Program-made: the position numbers and the translations under genes | Source: Laribacter hongkongensis DSM 14985 | Lineage (GTDB): Bacteria; Pseudomonadota; Gammaproteobacteria; Burkholderiales; Aquaspirillaceae | Length of the DNA: 64,000 nucleotides | Direction: 5' to 3' | Assembly (NCBI RefSeq): GCF_000423285.1 | Contig: NZ_AUHR01000008.1 | Span: 124,001-188,000, forward strand | Shown: positions 27,888 to 37,005 of the stretch, one piece after another | How the letters are laid out: every line of letters starts with the position of its first letter | Numbering within the stretch: the first letter of the stretch is position 1 | The notes under the pieces: model-generated | Told to the model about the DNA's origin: nothing | Databases searched by the model: none | Seen by the model: only the letters and a program-made list of their open reading frames with translations

Positions 27888-28424
27888 ATGCCGGCTTGTC
27901 ACCGTTTGCAAACCATGAGCCTGTACGGCCTGTTTCTGGCCCTGCTGACGGTCAGCAGTCCGCTACTGCTGGCTGCACCACAGGCCGCGCCACATATCGA
28001 AAACGTGACGATCACTCCCGGTGGACCGGCCTTGCATCTGCACGGCACGCTCAAGGGCTATGCTTATGCCGATTACCTGCTGTGTGCCCGGCAAGGCCAG
28101 CAGATGACCGTCAGCCTGCGTGCCAGCAACAGCTCGACATACTTCAATGTCTTGCCTCCCGGCGAACAGGAGGCATTATTCAACGGATCGGTCAGTGGCG
28201 ACCGCTTTCACGGCTTGTTGCCTCAGGACGGTGTTTATACGGTCCGGGTTTACCTGATGCGCAATGCGGCCCGCCGCAATGCCGTCACCCGCTACCGGCT
28301 GGCACTGGAGTTGACGGAGATCGCTGTCCGTCAACCCGGTCAGAAAGACATGGCACCAGAGTCATGCCCGCAAACGGTACTGCCCGTTTTGCCGGACGGC
28401 CTGCCATCCCGGAATGCCCGGTAA
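27888..28424 (+). CDS. PliG-like / PPC-fold periplasmic protein, candidate g-type lysozyme inhibitor
   Basis: A 178-residue protein with a strong Shine-Dalgarno (CGGAGGA, 7 bases before the ATG at 27888), 22 bases after the previous gene. The N-terminus is a signal peptide (LFLALLTVSSPLLLAAPQA). The core LHGTLKGYAYADYLLCARQGQQMTVSL, then STYFNVLPPGE, FHGLLPQDGVYTVRVYLMRNAARR and TRYRLALEL, follows the layout of E. coli PliG (KGYDYDTYTFYAKKGQ, YELRVLQTRNDARK), an inhibitor of goose-type lysozyme. The single-residue spacing GxxKGYxYxxY and RVxxxRNxAR is well kept. The C-terminal 40 residues are Pro-rich and unlike PliG. It reads as the last gene of the nfr-type operon. Confidence 0.65.
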   Translation: MPACHRLQTMSLYGLFLALLTVSSPLLLAAPQAAPHIENVTITPGGPALHLHGTLKGYAYADYLLCARQGQQMTVSLRASNSSTYFNVLPPGEQEALFNGSVSGDRFHGLLPQDGVYTVRVYLMRNAARRNAVTRYRLALELTEIAVRQPGQKDMAPESCPQTVLPVLPDGLPSRNAR

Positions 28425-28474
28425 AAACCGGCTGGCAATGTCCGGGCCCGGCAGCTGCCCGCAACATGATGCCA

Positions 28475-29062
28475 TCACTCTTCCACCATCCAGCCCGGAC
28501 GGTTGGTTGCACGGCGAAAATCCCACGGCGGCTGCGGCCTGGCATCCGCCCACAAGCCCAGATGACGTTCGCGGGCAGCGGCTTCCGCCGCTGCATAGCG
28601 CTGAAAATCCCCGGCAGGCTGCAAACGGGCAAACTGGCGGTAATGCCAGGCAAAGCCGGCAGCCACCATCAGGAAATCGACATCCACACCGTTCATGCGT
28701 ACCCGGCCGACAATCCGGCCATAACGGTCATGATCGATGACCTCTACATCCACGGACTGGCGGAACAGTTTTCCGGCCAGCAGCTCCCGCGCCTTTTGTC
28801 CGTATGGCTGGCGCCGTTCGGGAGCATCGATGAAAGCCAGACGCACCCTGACCGGCTCCCGCCGACCGTCCAGCACCGTGATGGTGTCTCCGTCACTGAC
28901 ACCAATCACGGTTGCAGAAAAACGGGCAGCCTCACCCGGCTGGGCCCACCACGCACCGATGACCGCCAGCCCCACCAGCATCAGGGCAGCCAGTTTGCGG
29001 GCTGGCGATGACCTGCCGGCCAGTATGCGAAAGCACCGCAAGAGCACAGTATTTATTCTCAT
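28475..29062 (-). CDS. Thermonuclease family (staphylococcal nuclease-like) protein
   Basis: A 195-residue protein with a hydrophobic N-terminal anchor or signal (KLAALMLVGLAVIGAWW) and one SNase domain. Conserved features are GVSDGDTITVLDG, RVRLAFIDAPERRQPYGQKARELL, VIDHDRYGRIVGRVRMNGVDVDFLMVAAGFAWHYR and the C-terminal LWADARPQPPWDFRR, so the catalytic Asp, Arg and Glu positions of the family appear to be kept. I chose the ATG at 29062; a GTG 14 codons upstream is possible. The gene converges on the nfr-type operon and lies downstream of the adenosyltransferase. Confidence 0.85.
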   Translation of the reverse strand: MRINTVLLRCFRILAGRSSPARKLAALMLVGLAVIGAWWAQPGEAARFSATVIGVSDGDTITVLDGRREPVRVRLAFIDAPERRQPYGQKARELLAGKLFRQSVDVEVIDHDRYGRIVGRVRMNGVDVDFLMVAAGFAWHYRQFARLQPAGDFQRYAAAEAAARERHLGLWADARPQPPWDFRRATNRPGWMVEE

Positions 29063-29119
29063 GACATGACCGACAGGCAAAAAATGTGCCGCATGTAGCG
29101 GCACGACAAATAACCGGTT

Positions 29120-29686
29120 TCAGCCCGGCTGCACGCCGGCATCACGCCCGGGCGTCCACAGCACGTCCGGACGCCCGGACCGGTGATTCAGGTAACGGGC
29201 CAGCACAAACAGCATGTCGGACAGACGGTTAAGATAAGCCAGTGCCTGTGCCGATACCGCCTCATGCCCGCCCAGCGCCACGACCGCACGTTCGGCCCGC
29301 CTGGCCACTGCGCGCACCACATGCGCCAGGGCTGCCGCACGGCTGCCCCCCGGCAGGATGAACTCTTTCAAGGGGGCAAGTTCGGCATTCATCAGGCGGG
29401 TCATCTCTTCCAGCCGCAGGATGTGTGCGTCCACAATGGCAACGTATCCCGGCACTGCCAGCTCACCGCCCAGATCGAACAGATCATGCTGCACCCCGGC
29501 CAGCCAGCCGGCTACGTCATCAGGCAAAGGCTCGACCAGCAGGACGCCCAGCTGGCTGTTGAGTTCGTCCACTTCGCCGATGGCATGGATGCGGGCGCTG
29601 TCCTTGGCGACCCGGCTGCCGTCACCGAGGCCGGTGGTTCCGGCATCTCCGGTGCGGGTGGTGATCTTGCTCAGGCGATATCCCAT
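29120..29686 (-). CDS. Cob(I)yrinic acid a,c-diamide adenosyltransferase, PduO type
   Basis: A 188-residue ATP:cob(I)alamin adenosyltransferase of the PduO class, making adenosylcobalamin in the cytoplasm. The N-terminal KITTRTGDAGTTGLGDGSRVAKDS is the ATP-binding signature, GEVDELNSQLG and FILPGGSRAAALAHVVRAVARRAER with LNRLSDMLFVLARYLN are the conserved helices. An upstream TTG in the same frame is rejected in favour of the ATG with an AGAGAGA-like ribosome site. It follows holC by 20 bases. Confidence 0.93.
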   Translation of the reverse strand: MGYRLSKITTRTGDAGTTGLGDGSRVAKDSARIHAIGEVDELNSQLGVLLVEPLPDDVAGWLAGVQHDLFDLGGELAVPGYVAIVDAHILRLEEMTRLMNAELAPLKEFILPGGSRAAALAHVVRAVARRAERAVVALGGHEAVSAQALAYLNRLSDMLFVLARYLNHRSGRPDVLWTPGRDAGVQPG

Positions 29687-29706
29687 TCTGTCTCTCTGCA
29701 AGCGGG

Positions 29707-30129
29707 CTATTTGCCCGTCATGTCGTGGTAAACCGTATCCAGCCCGGCACGTTTGTAGGCCCGGGCCACCTCACGGGCGCGATCCAGCTGACCGGCATCC
29801 TCGCCGACAATCTCCAGGATGCGCGGCCACGCCGGGAAACCGGCCGGCTCTCCCAGGGAAAGGTTCAGCAGCACGCCGGTTGGCGGCACCTCCGGCAGGG
29901 AGGTGGCCAGCAAGACCGGCGTTTCTGCAGCCAGCGGATCGTCCAGCCGCACATGCGGCACAAAACCTTGCGCCGGCACCGACCACAACCGGGTATCGAA
30001 TGCCCCCAGTGCAGCCTCGTCGGCAAACAGGACCGTCAGCCGCTCCCCCTTGCCGATCACCGTGCGGGTGAGCTTGCAGGCAAAGGAAAGCGGATCGGCG
30101 ACGTGGTGGTAAAAATCAACCCGCGTCAT
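29707..30129 (-). CDS. holC: DNA polymerase III chi subunit
   Basis: HolC (140 aa) links the clamp loader to SSB. The typical N-terminus TRVDFYHHVADPLSFACKLTRTVIGKGERL is followed by ADEAALGAFDTRLWSVPAQGFVPH and DDPLAAETPVLLAT. The ATG at 30129 overlaps the pepA end by 14 bases; the longer open frame is read-through of the pepA frame-shifted sequence. The pepA-holC order is common in beta- and gammaproteobacteria. Confidence 0.93.
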   Translation of the reverse strand: MTRVDFYHHVADPLSFACKLTRTVIGKGERLTVLFADEAALGAFDTRLWSVPAQGFVPHVRLDDPLAAETPVLLATSLPEVPPTGVLLNLSLGEPAGFPAWPRILEIVGEDAGQLDRAREVARAYKRAGLDTVYHDMTGK

Positions 30130-31693
30130 CTTCGGCAACCGGCGGTTGATCGGCAAGCTCTTGCCGCGGACGCCCACGCCGCACGATCTTGCCGGTGGCA
30201 AGGTCTGCCCGGTCACGCAGGAATTGCGCCAGGAGCGGCACCGGGCGGCCGGTGGCTCCCTTGTCCTTGCCTGATTTCCATGCCGTGCCGGCGATGTCCA
30301 GATGCGCCCAGTCGTAGGTTTTGGTGAAGCGCGACAGGAAGCAGGCGGCCGTTACGCTGCCGGCCGGCCGGCCACCGATGTTGGCAAGATCGGCAAACGG
30401 GCTCTTGAGCTGTTCCTGATAGTCGTCCCACAGCGGCATGTGCCATGCACGGTCACCTACTTCGTCACCGGCGGCGAGCAGCTCCCTGGCCAGTCCGTCC
30501 TGGTTGGCAAAGAGGCCGGTAGCGACATGCCCGAGGGCGATGATGCAGGCACCGGTCAGCGTGGCGACATCCACCACCGCCTGCGGCTCCAGACGCTCGG
30601 CGTAGGTCAGGGCATCGCAGAGGATCAGCCGGCCTTCGGCATCAGTGTTGAGGATTTCGATGGTCTTGCCGGACAGGCTGGTGACAATGTCACCCGGCTT
30701 CACGGCCCGGCCGGACGGCATGTTTTCGCAGGTCGGGATGAGTGCGACGACATCCAGTGCCAGCTTCATCTTGACTGCGGCCACGAAGGCGCCCAGCACG
30801 GTAGCCGCCCCCATCATGTCGTACTTCATCTCGTCCATGGCTTCGCCCGGTTTGAGCGAAATGCCGCCGGAATCGAAAGTGATGCCCTTGCCGACCAGCA
30901 CGACCGGCTTGCTGCCGGCGGTGCCGCCGCGATAACGCAGGACGATGAAGCGCGGAGCCTCGTCGCTGCCCTTGGCCACGGCCAGAAATGCACCCATGCC
31001 GATCTCGGCAATGGCCGCCTGATCCAGCACTTCGCACTCGGCTCCCACGGCGGCGGCCTGCTCACGCGCGGTGATGGCCAGATGCTCGGGCGTGCAGACA
31101 TTGCCCGGCAGGTTGCCAAGGTCTTTAGCGAGTTTTACGCCATCGGCAATCGCCAGACCCAGCGCCAGGCCGCGCTCACCCTCGGCCAGGTCGCTGCGGC
31201 GCGGAACGGACAGCGTCAGCTTGCGCAATTCACGGCTGGGTGCTTCGTCGGCCTTTTTGGTCTTGAAGCGTTCGAACTTGTACAGGGTATCAAGCGTGAC
31301 CACGGCAGCCTGCTCGATCATCCATTCGACATCATGTTTTTTCAGCGTCAGCTCGGTGATGTAGCTGACCGCCTCGACCGCAGCGGTCTGGGCCAGTGCC
31401 CGCACCGAAGAGCGGATGGCTTCGCGGTATTCCTTTTCCTTGAACTCGCGCTCGCGGCCGAGCCCGACCAGCATGACGCGGTCACACAGGGTATGCGGCA
31501 CGCTGTGCAGCACCAGCGTGCTGCCGAGCTTGCCGTCCATGTCCCCGCGCTTGAGCACGTCGGACAAAAAGCCGTCCGAGATGCGGTCCAGCAGGTCGGC
31601 AGCCAGCGTCAGCTTGCGTCCTTCGTAAATCCCCACGATCACGCAGGCTACGCGCTGCTTCTCCGGGCTACCGCTTTTTATGCTAAATTCCAT
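30116..31693 (-). CDS. pepA: Leucyl aminopeptidase (M17, PepA)
   Basis: PepA (525 aa) is a dinuclear metal M17 aminopeptidase. Metal and catalytic motifs are present: VLVGKGITFDSGGISLKPGEAMDEMKYDMMGAATV (split across the active site) and the family signature NTDAEGRLILCDALTYAE. The N-terminal macro-like domain precedes these. The tail after residue 500 (VRRGRPRQELADQPPVAEDDAG) is a poorly conserved extension. The gene has an AGGAG site just before the start and faces lptF across a 196-base AT-rich gap. Confidence 0.96.
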   Translation of the reverse strand: MEFSIKSGSPEKQRVACVIVGIYEGRKLTLAADLLDRISDGFLSDVLKRGDMDGKLGSTLVLHSVPHTLCDRVMLVGLGREREFKEKEYREAIRSSVRALAQTAAVEAVSYITELTLKKHDVEWMIEQAAVVTLDTLYKFERFKTKKADEAPSRELRKLTLSVPRRSDLAEGERGLALGLAIADGVKLAKDLGNLPGNVCTPEHLAITAREQAAAVGAECEVLDQAAIAEIGMGAFLAVAKGSDEAPRFIVLRYRGGTAGSKPVVLVGKGITFDSGGISLKPGEAMDEMKYDMMGAATVLGAFVAAVKMKLALDVVALIPTCENMPSGRAVKPGDIVTSLSGKTIEILNTDAEGRLILCDALTYAERLEPQAVVDVATLTGACIIALGHVATGLFANQDGLARELLAAGDEVGDRAWHMPLWDDYQEQLKSPFADLANIGGRPAGSVTAACFLSRFTKTYDWAHLDIAGTAWKSGKDKGATGRPVPLLAQFLRDRADLATGKIVRRGRPRQELADQPPVAEDDAG

Positions 31694-31889
31694 TATCTAT
31701 CTCCTGTCAGGCAGATTCGGGCTTCGTCCCGGATTCAGGTGAAAACCCTGATGAATAAGCGCTCCGGAGAGACTCCGGCATTGCATGCAGACTAGCCGAT
31801 AGAAAAGATATTTTCAAAATCAAAGCATTTTCTCAAATCAATTTCGATTATCTCTGCCGTTTTCGCAAAATGTCAAAAAGGCATCTGTC

Positions 31890-32981
31890 ATGATTTTTTA
31901 CCGCAGCGTGATCCGCGAGCTCACTGCGGTTGCCTTCGCCGTTTTCAGTGTCCTGCTGGCCATCATGGTGGTCACCCAGGTCGTCAAGCTTTTTGACAAG
32001 GCGGCCTCGGGTGCCCTGCCGGCAGATGCCATCGTGGCACTGATTGCCTTCTCGACACTCGGCTATTTCGGCACCCTGCTGTCCATCACCCTGTTCATTT
32101 CGGTCATCGTGGTCCTCACCCGCATCTGGCGCGATCACGAGATGGCCGTCTGGCTGACATCCGGCCTGTCACCCAACCGCTGGATCCGGCCCGTGCTGGC
32201 CTTTGCCGTGCCGCTGACGCTGCTGATTGCCACGGTCAGCCTGTTCCTCGGACCGTGGGCCGCGCGCAAGGGCAGCGAATACACCGACATCCTGCGCCAG
32301 CAGGATGAAATCAGCGCCGTGGCGCCGGGGGTGTTCAAGGAATCCCGTGACGGCAGCAAGGTCTACTTTGTCGAGAACTATTCCGGCGAAGCCGGTTCGG
32401 CAACCAACCTTTTTGTCCGCAGCATCGAAAACGGCAAGACCAGTCTGGTGTTTGCCCGTGAAGGCATTGTCAGGACCGAGCCCAACGGCGAGCGCTATCT
32501 CTATCTCACCGATGGACGACGCTATGAAGGCGAAGCCGGTGCCGCCGACTGGAAAGTCGTCGAGTTCCGCAAGTACAAGGTCAAGATCAACCAGAACATC
32601 CGCACTACGGTTGATACCCGCACCAAGTCGGTGCCGAGCAGCATGCTGTGGCTGGCCAATACGCCGGATGCCCGTGCCGAACTCGCCTGGCGGGTGTCCC
32701 TGCCGATTGCCTCGCTGATCCTGGCACTGCTGGCCATTCCGCTTTCCTACTACAACCCGCGCAGTGGCCAGACCTTCAACCTGCTGATCGCCATTTTCGT
32801 ATACCAGCTGTACTACAACCTCATGGGCGTGGTGCAGAGCTGGATCAGCAAGGGCGAGCTCTCGGTCTGGTCGATGGTCTGGCTGCACCTGACCATGCTC
32901 GGCCTCTTCGTCTTGCTGATGGTCATGCGGCGCAAACCGCTCAAGGTGTGGTGGCAGGCCCTGACCGGAGGCTCGCGATGA
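31890..32981 (+). CDS. lptF: LPS export ABC transporter permease LptF
   Basis: LptF (363 aa) is one of the two inner-membrane permeases of the LptB2FGC extractor that lifts LPS towards the outer membrane. Three N-terminal helices, a periplasmic jellyroll (residues about 120-270) and three C-terminal helices can be made out. RDHEMAVWLTSGLSPNRW is the coupling-helix region that contacts LptB. The gene pair faces pepA, as in many proteobacteria, and overlaps lptG by ATGA. Confidence 0.94.
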   Translation: MIFYRSVIRELTAVAFAVFSVLLAIMVVTQVVKLFDKAASGALPADAIVALIAFSTLGYFGTLLSITLFISVIVVLTRIWRDHEMAVWLTSGLSPNRWIRPVLAFAVPLTLLIATVSLFLGPWAARKGSEYTDILRQQDEISAVAPGVFKESRDGSKVYFVENYSGEAGSATNLFVRSIENGKTSLVFAREGIVRTEPNGERYLYLTDGRRYEGEAGAADWKVVEFRKYKVKINQNIRTTVDTRTKSVPSSMLWLANTPDARAELAWRVSLPIASLILALLAIPLSYYNPRSGQTFNLLIAIFVYQLYYNLMGVVQSWISKGELSVWSMVWLHLTMLGLFVLLMVMRRKPLKVWWQALTGGSR

Positions 32982-34051
32982 AAATCCTGACCCGTTACAT
33001 CGGTGGCAACGTGATCGCTGCCAGCATTTTCGGCCTGCTGGCGCTGTTGTCCCTGTTTGCCTTTTTTGACGTCCTCAGCGAGCTGACCGATATCGGCCGG
33101 GGCGGCTATTCGTTCTCCGACGTTCTGGTGGTGGTGGCTCTCAAGCTGCCGCGCCATGCTTTCGAGCTGATGCCGCTGGCCGTACTGATCGGCACCATGG
33201 TGGCCATGAGCCTGCTGGCCGGCAGCTCGGAATACGCAGTCATGCGCACGTCCGGCATGTCGCTGGGACAAGTGGCCCGCATCCTGGCCGGCATCGGTGC
33301 CCTGTTTGCCGTACTGACCTTCGTGACCGGCGAATTTGCCGCGCCATGGGCCGAGCAGGCCAGCGAACGCACCAAGCTGCAGTCCACCGGCGCGGTCATC
33401 TCCGGTGACTTCCGCTCCGGCGCGTGGATCAAGGATGACAACCACTTCATCAACGTGCGCGAAATGCTGCCCGACAACACCCTGCTGGGCATCAACATCT
33501 ATACCTACGACAAGAATGACCGGCTGACCGACGTGCGTTACGCCCGCCGCGCCATTTACCAGCCGGACGGCAGCTGGCAACTGGAAGACATCAAGGAAAC
33601 CCGCATCGAGGCCAACCGCACCATTGCCAGAGACCTGCCGAGCCAGCGCTGGGAATCCATCCTGCAACCGGAACTGCTGTCGACCCTGCTGGTCGAACCG
33701 GAGCGCATGTCGGTCGCTGACCTCGGGCGCTATATCGAGCATCTGGCCACCAACCGCCAGAACACCCTGCGCTATGAAATCGCCTTGTGGGGCAAGCTGT
33801 TCTATCCCCTCGCCTGCCTGACCATGGCCCTGGTGGCGCTGGCATTCACGCCGGTCAACCAGCGGCAGTCCAATCTGGGTTCACGCATTTTCGTCGGCAT
33901 CCTGATCGGGCTGGCGTTTTACTTCATCAACCGGCTGTTCGGCCATCTGGGCCTCCTGTATGGCTGGTCGCCTCCGCTGGTGACCCTGTTGCCTACGCTG
34001 ATTTTCCTGGCCGTGGGCACCTGGTTCCTCGTCAGGCAAGAAAGGCGCTGA
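32978..34051 (+). CDS. lptG: LPS export ABC transporter permease LptG
   Basis: LptG (357 aa) is the partner permease of LptF. It begins KILTRYIGGNVIAASIFGLLALLSLFAFFD and carries the coupling helix in MRTSGMSLGQVARILAG. The periplasmic jellyroll is followed by C-terminal helices (SRIFVGILIGLAFYFINRLFGHLGLLYGW). The ATG at 32978 is chosen because it overlaps the lptF stop; the longer frame has no homologous extension. lptB and lptC are not in this window. Confidence 0.94.
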   Translation: MKILTRYIGGNVIAASIFGLLALLSLFAFFDVLSELTDIGRGGYSFSDVLVVVALKLPRHAFELMPLAVLIGTMVAMSLLAGSSEYAVMRTSGMSLGQVARILAGIGALFAVLTFVTGEFAAPWAEQASERTKLQSTGAVISGDFRSGAWIKDDNHFINVREMLPDNTLLGINIYTYDKNDRLTDVRYARRAIYQPDGSWQLEDIKETRIEANRTIARDLPSQRWESILQPELLSTLLVEPERMSVADLGRYIEHLATNRQNTLRYEIALWGKLFYPLACLTMALVALAFTPVNQRQSNLGSRIFVGILIGLAFYFINRLFGHLGLLYGWSPPLVTLLPTLIFLAVGTWFLVRQERR

Positions 34052-34055
34052 CACC

Positions 34056-36626
34056 ATGCTTGCTCCTGCTTCCCTGACTGTCGCCGACTGGCGCGATGAA
34101 CTCTCCTCCCGCCGGCAGGCCTTGTGGCAGACCTTTGAAGCAGAACGCGAGCCCTTTTCGGTACTGTCGGCCCATTGCCGTCTGGTTGACGAAATGCTGG
34201 CCCGCATGTGGCAGGCCCACGGACTCGACAGCGAAGCAGCCATCATCGCGGTAGGCGGGTTTGGCCGCGGCGAACTCTATCCGCATTCAGATGTCGACCT
34301 GCTGATCCTGCTGGAAACCGATCCGGCCCCGGAACTGGCCGTCCGCATCGAGGAAATCATCGGACATTTCTGGGACATCGGCCTGGAAGTCGGCCACAGC
34401 GTACGCACCATCGGGCAGTGCGTTGAGGAAGCCGATCTGGACGTAACAGTGGAAACCAACCTGCTGGAAGACCGGCTGATCTGCGGCCCTGCCAGCCTGC
34501 ACCAGCAGCTCAACAGCACGCTGGCGGCCCGCCGGAATCCGGAAGGTTTTTTTGAAGCCAAACTGCTGGAACAGCAGCAGCGCCACAACAAGTTTTTCGG
34601 CGTTGCCAACAATCTGGAACCCAACATCAAGGAGTGTCCGGGTGGTCTGCGCGACCTGCAAACCATCCTGTGGATCGGACATGCGTTGGGTCTGGGAGAC
34701 GACTGGGACGCACTGGCCGGCCGGGCCATCCTCACCCGTGCTGAAAGCCGCCTGATCCGGCACGCCCAGCGCCAGCTGGCGCGGCTGCGGATTGACCTGC
34801 ACCTGCTGGCCCGCCGCCGCGAAGACCGGCTGGTTTTCGACCTGCAACAGCGTGTGGCCGAATGCTGGGGACTGTCGGATACGGCCACCCGCCGTGCCAG
34901 CGAACAGCTGATGCAGATCTATTACCGCGCAGCCCGCACGGTCATCCAGCTCAACGGCATCCTGCTGCCGAACTTCCGTACCCGCCTGTATTCGCACAGC
35001 CCCTATCCCAACCTGCCGGTCAACGAGCGCTTCAAGGCGGTCAACGACATGCTGGCGCTGCGTGACCTTGACGAATTCAAGCGCAATCCCTCGGCCATTT
35101 TCGAGGCTTTCATCGTGCTGGCCCGCCATCCCGAGCTTTCGGGTTTTGCTCCGCGCACCCTGCGTGCGCTCTGGCATGCGCGCGGCCGCATCAATGACCG
35201 CTTCCGGCGCGACCCGGCCAACCACGAACTGTTCCTGACCCTGCTGCGCGAACCGGCCGGCGTCACCCGGGCCTTGCGGCGCATGAACCTTTACGGCGTG
35301 CTCGCCCGCTACATTCCGGCATTCGGCCGGATTACCGGCCAGATGCAGCACGACCTCTTCCACGTCTATACCGTGGACGAACACATCCTGATGGTGGTGC
35401 GCAACCTGCGCCGGTTTGCCGTGCCGGCCTTCAACCACGAATACCCGCTGATGAGCCAGATCATCGGCCGGATGGACAAGCCGGAACTCCTGTATCTGGC
35501 CGGACTCTTTCATGACATCGCCAAAGGCCGCGGCGGCGACCATTCGGTGCTGGGCACCCAGGATGCGCGACAGTTCTGCGAATCACACGGCCTGCCTCCG
35601 GCCGATGTCGAAGAGGTGGTCTGGCTGGTGCGACAGCACCTGACCATGTCGACCGTGGCGCAGAAAGAAGACATTTACGACCCGGAGGTGATTGCCCGAT
35701 TTGCCCAGCAGGTCGGCACACCCGAGCGGCTGGCCGCACTTTACCTGCTGACAGTGGCCGACATCCGCGGCACCAGCCCCAAAGTCTGGAACGCCTGGAA
35801 AGGCAAACTGCTGGAGGACCTGTACCACGCCACACTGCACGTGCTGAGGCGTGACGGCATCGACACCCGCACACTCCTGAGCGAGCGCAAGCAGGAGGCG
35901 CAATCGCTGCTGCGGCTGGCAGCCGTACCGGAAGGCGTGGAAAACCGGTTGTGGAAACATCTAGATGATGTCTATTTCATGCGGCACGAACCGCAAGACA
36001 TCGCTTGGCACGCCCGTGTGCTCAACCGGCTGGTCGACACCACCGAGCCGGTCGTCCGGGCACGCATGTCGAGAAGCCACGAAGGCATCAAGGTGCTGGT
36101 TTACCTGCCGGACCAGCCTGACCTCTTTGCCCGCATCTGCGCCTTTTTCGGACATACCAGTTACAGCATTGCCGACGCACGCATCTACACCACCCGCAAC
36201 GGCTATGCCCTCGACACCTTCCATGTCTTCCTGCCCGAGCACCACGACGGCGAATACCGTGACATGATCAATTTTGTCGAGTTCGAGCTGGCCGCCGCCC
36301 TGATTCGTCATGATGCCATCTGCCCGCCACGCTCGGGCCGGATCGACCGGCACCTGAAATTCTTTCCGATCACCCCCCAGGTCAGCATCCGTCCGGACGA
36401 CCGCGATGACTACTTCGTGCTGTCGATCGTCGCCGGCGACCGGCGCGGCCTGCTGGCCAATATCAGCTGCGTGCTGGCGCAATACCAGGTCACCGTGCAT
36501 GCTGCCAAGATCATGACACTGGGCAGCCGGGTGGAAGACAGCTTTCTCCTGACCGGCCCGGCCCTCAAGGACAGCAAGACGGCCTTGCAGATCGAGGCCG
36601 AACTGATCGACGTGCTCCAGCTATAA
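34056..36626 (+). CDS. glnD: [Protein-PII] uridylyltransferase / uridylyl-removing enzyme
   Basis: GlnD (856 aa) senses glutamine and uridylylates or deuridylylates PII proteins. The nucleotidyltransferase motif GGFGRGELYPHSDVDLLIL starts near residue 67, with the catalytic aspartates in HSDVD. The HD domain gives LAGLFHDIAKGRGGDHS (H486, D487). Two C-terminal ACT domains follow (FARICAFFGHTSYSIADARIYTT and VAGDRRGLLANISCVLAQYQVTVHAAKI). It starts 4 bases after lptG, so co-transcription is likely. All domains of the family are present. Confidence 0.96.
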   Translation: MLAPASLTVADWRDELSSRRQALWQTFEAEREPFSVLSAHCRLVDEMLARMWQAHGLDSEAAIIAVGGFGRGELYPHSDVDLLILLETDPAPELAVRIEEIIGHFWDIGLEVGHSVRTIGQCVEEADLDVTVETNLLEDRLICGPASLHQQLNSTLAARRNPEGFFEAKLLEQQQRHNKFFGVANNLEPNIKECPGGLRDLQTILWIGHALGLGDDWDALAGRAILTRAESRLIRHAQRQLARLRIDLHLLARRREDRLVFDLQQRVAECWGLSDTATRRASEQLMQIYYRAARTVIQLNGILLPNFRTRLYSHSPYPNLPVNERFKAVNDMLALRDLDEFKRNPSAIFEAFIVLARHPELSGFAPRTLRALWHARGRINDRFRRDPANHELFLTLLREPAGVTRALRRMNLYGVLARYIPAFGRITGQMQHDLFHVYTVDEHILMVVRNLRRFAVPAFNHEYPLMSQIIGRMDKPELLYLAGLFHDIAKGRGGDHSVLGTQDARQFCESHGLPPADVEEVVWLVRQHLTMSTVAQKEDIYDPEVIARFAQQVGTPERLAALYLLTVADIRGTSPKVWNAWKGKLLEDLYHATLHVLRRDGIDTRTLLSERKQEAQSLLRLAAVPEGVENRLWKHLDDVYFMRHEPQDIAWHARVLNRLVDTTEPVVRARMSRSHEGIKVLVYLPDQPDLFARICAFFGHTSYSIADARIYTTRNGYALDTFHVFLPEHHDGEYRDMINFVEFELAAALIRHDAICPPRSGRIDRHLKFFPITPQVSIRPDDRDDYFVLSIVAGDRRGLLANISCVLAQYQVTVHAAKIMTLGSRVEDSFLLTGPALKDSKTALQIEAELIDVLQL

Positions 36627-37005
36627 ACCTTTCAGGGATACCGGACCGCCGACACCTCAACGAATAGCGGGATCGCGCCGGCCTCGTGGCGTACATGATG
36701 GCATACGGGCTTTCTCCGGCCTGGCTCCGGTCCTGATGAACCGCCGTTTGCGCCAGCCACTGGCTCGTGTACGGATGGATGCCTCAAGAAAACACACAGT
36801 CCTGGTTGCTCAGCACATCGCGTTACCCGTACGACCAGCATCTGCAACCGGCAAAGCCTTCTGACATGGCCACGCCAGCGCCACCCCCGCCTCCAGCAAC
36901 AGAATACCCATTCACCGCCCTTTCATGCCAATGCGCTCTTGAAAACGGTTCTCGTCTGAACGGGGTTTGCGCGATAATCGGCCATTGTCTTGCCATCTGA
37001 CTGCC
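36627..37005. other. Intergenic region without a recognisable gene
   Basis: This 379-base gap lies between glnD and the ABC exporter gene. Short open frames exist on both strands, but none has coherent composition or a ribosome site. Near the 3' end GATAAT (36973-36978) could be a -10 element for the exporter gene; I find no good -35 with it. I see no tRNA, repeat or terminator. Confidence 0.5.

Noticed and set aside
36632-36847. Small minus-strand frames in the gap between glnD and the ABC exporter
   Set aside because: No start context, no domain and no conservation signal visible.
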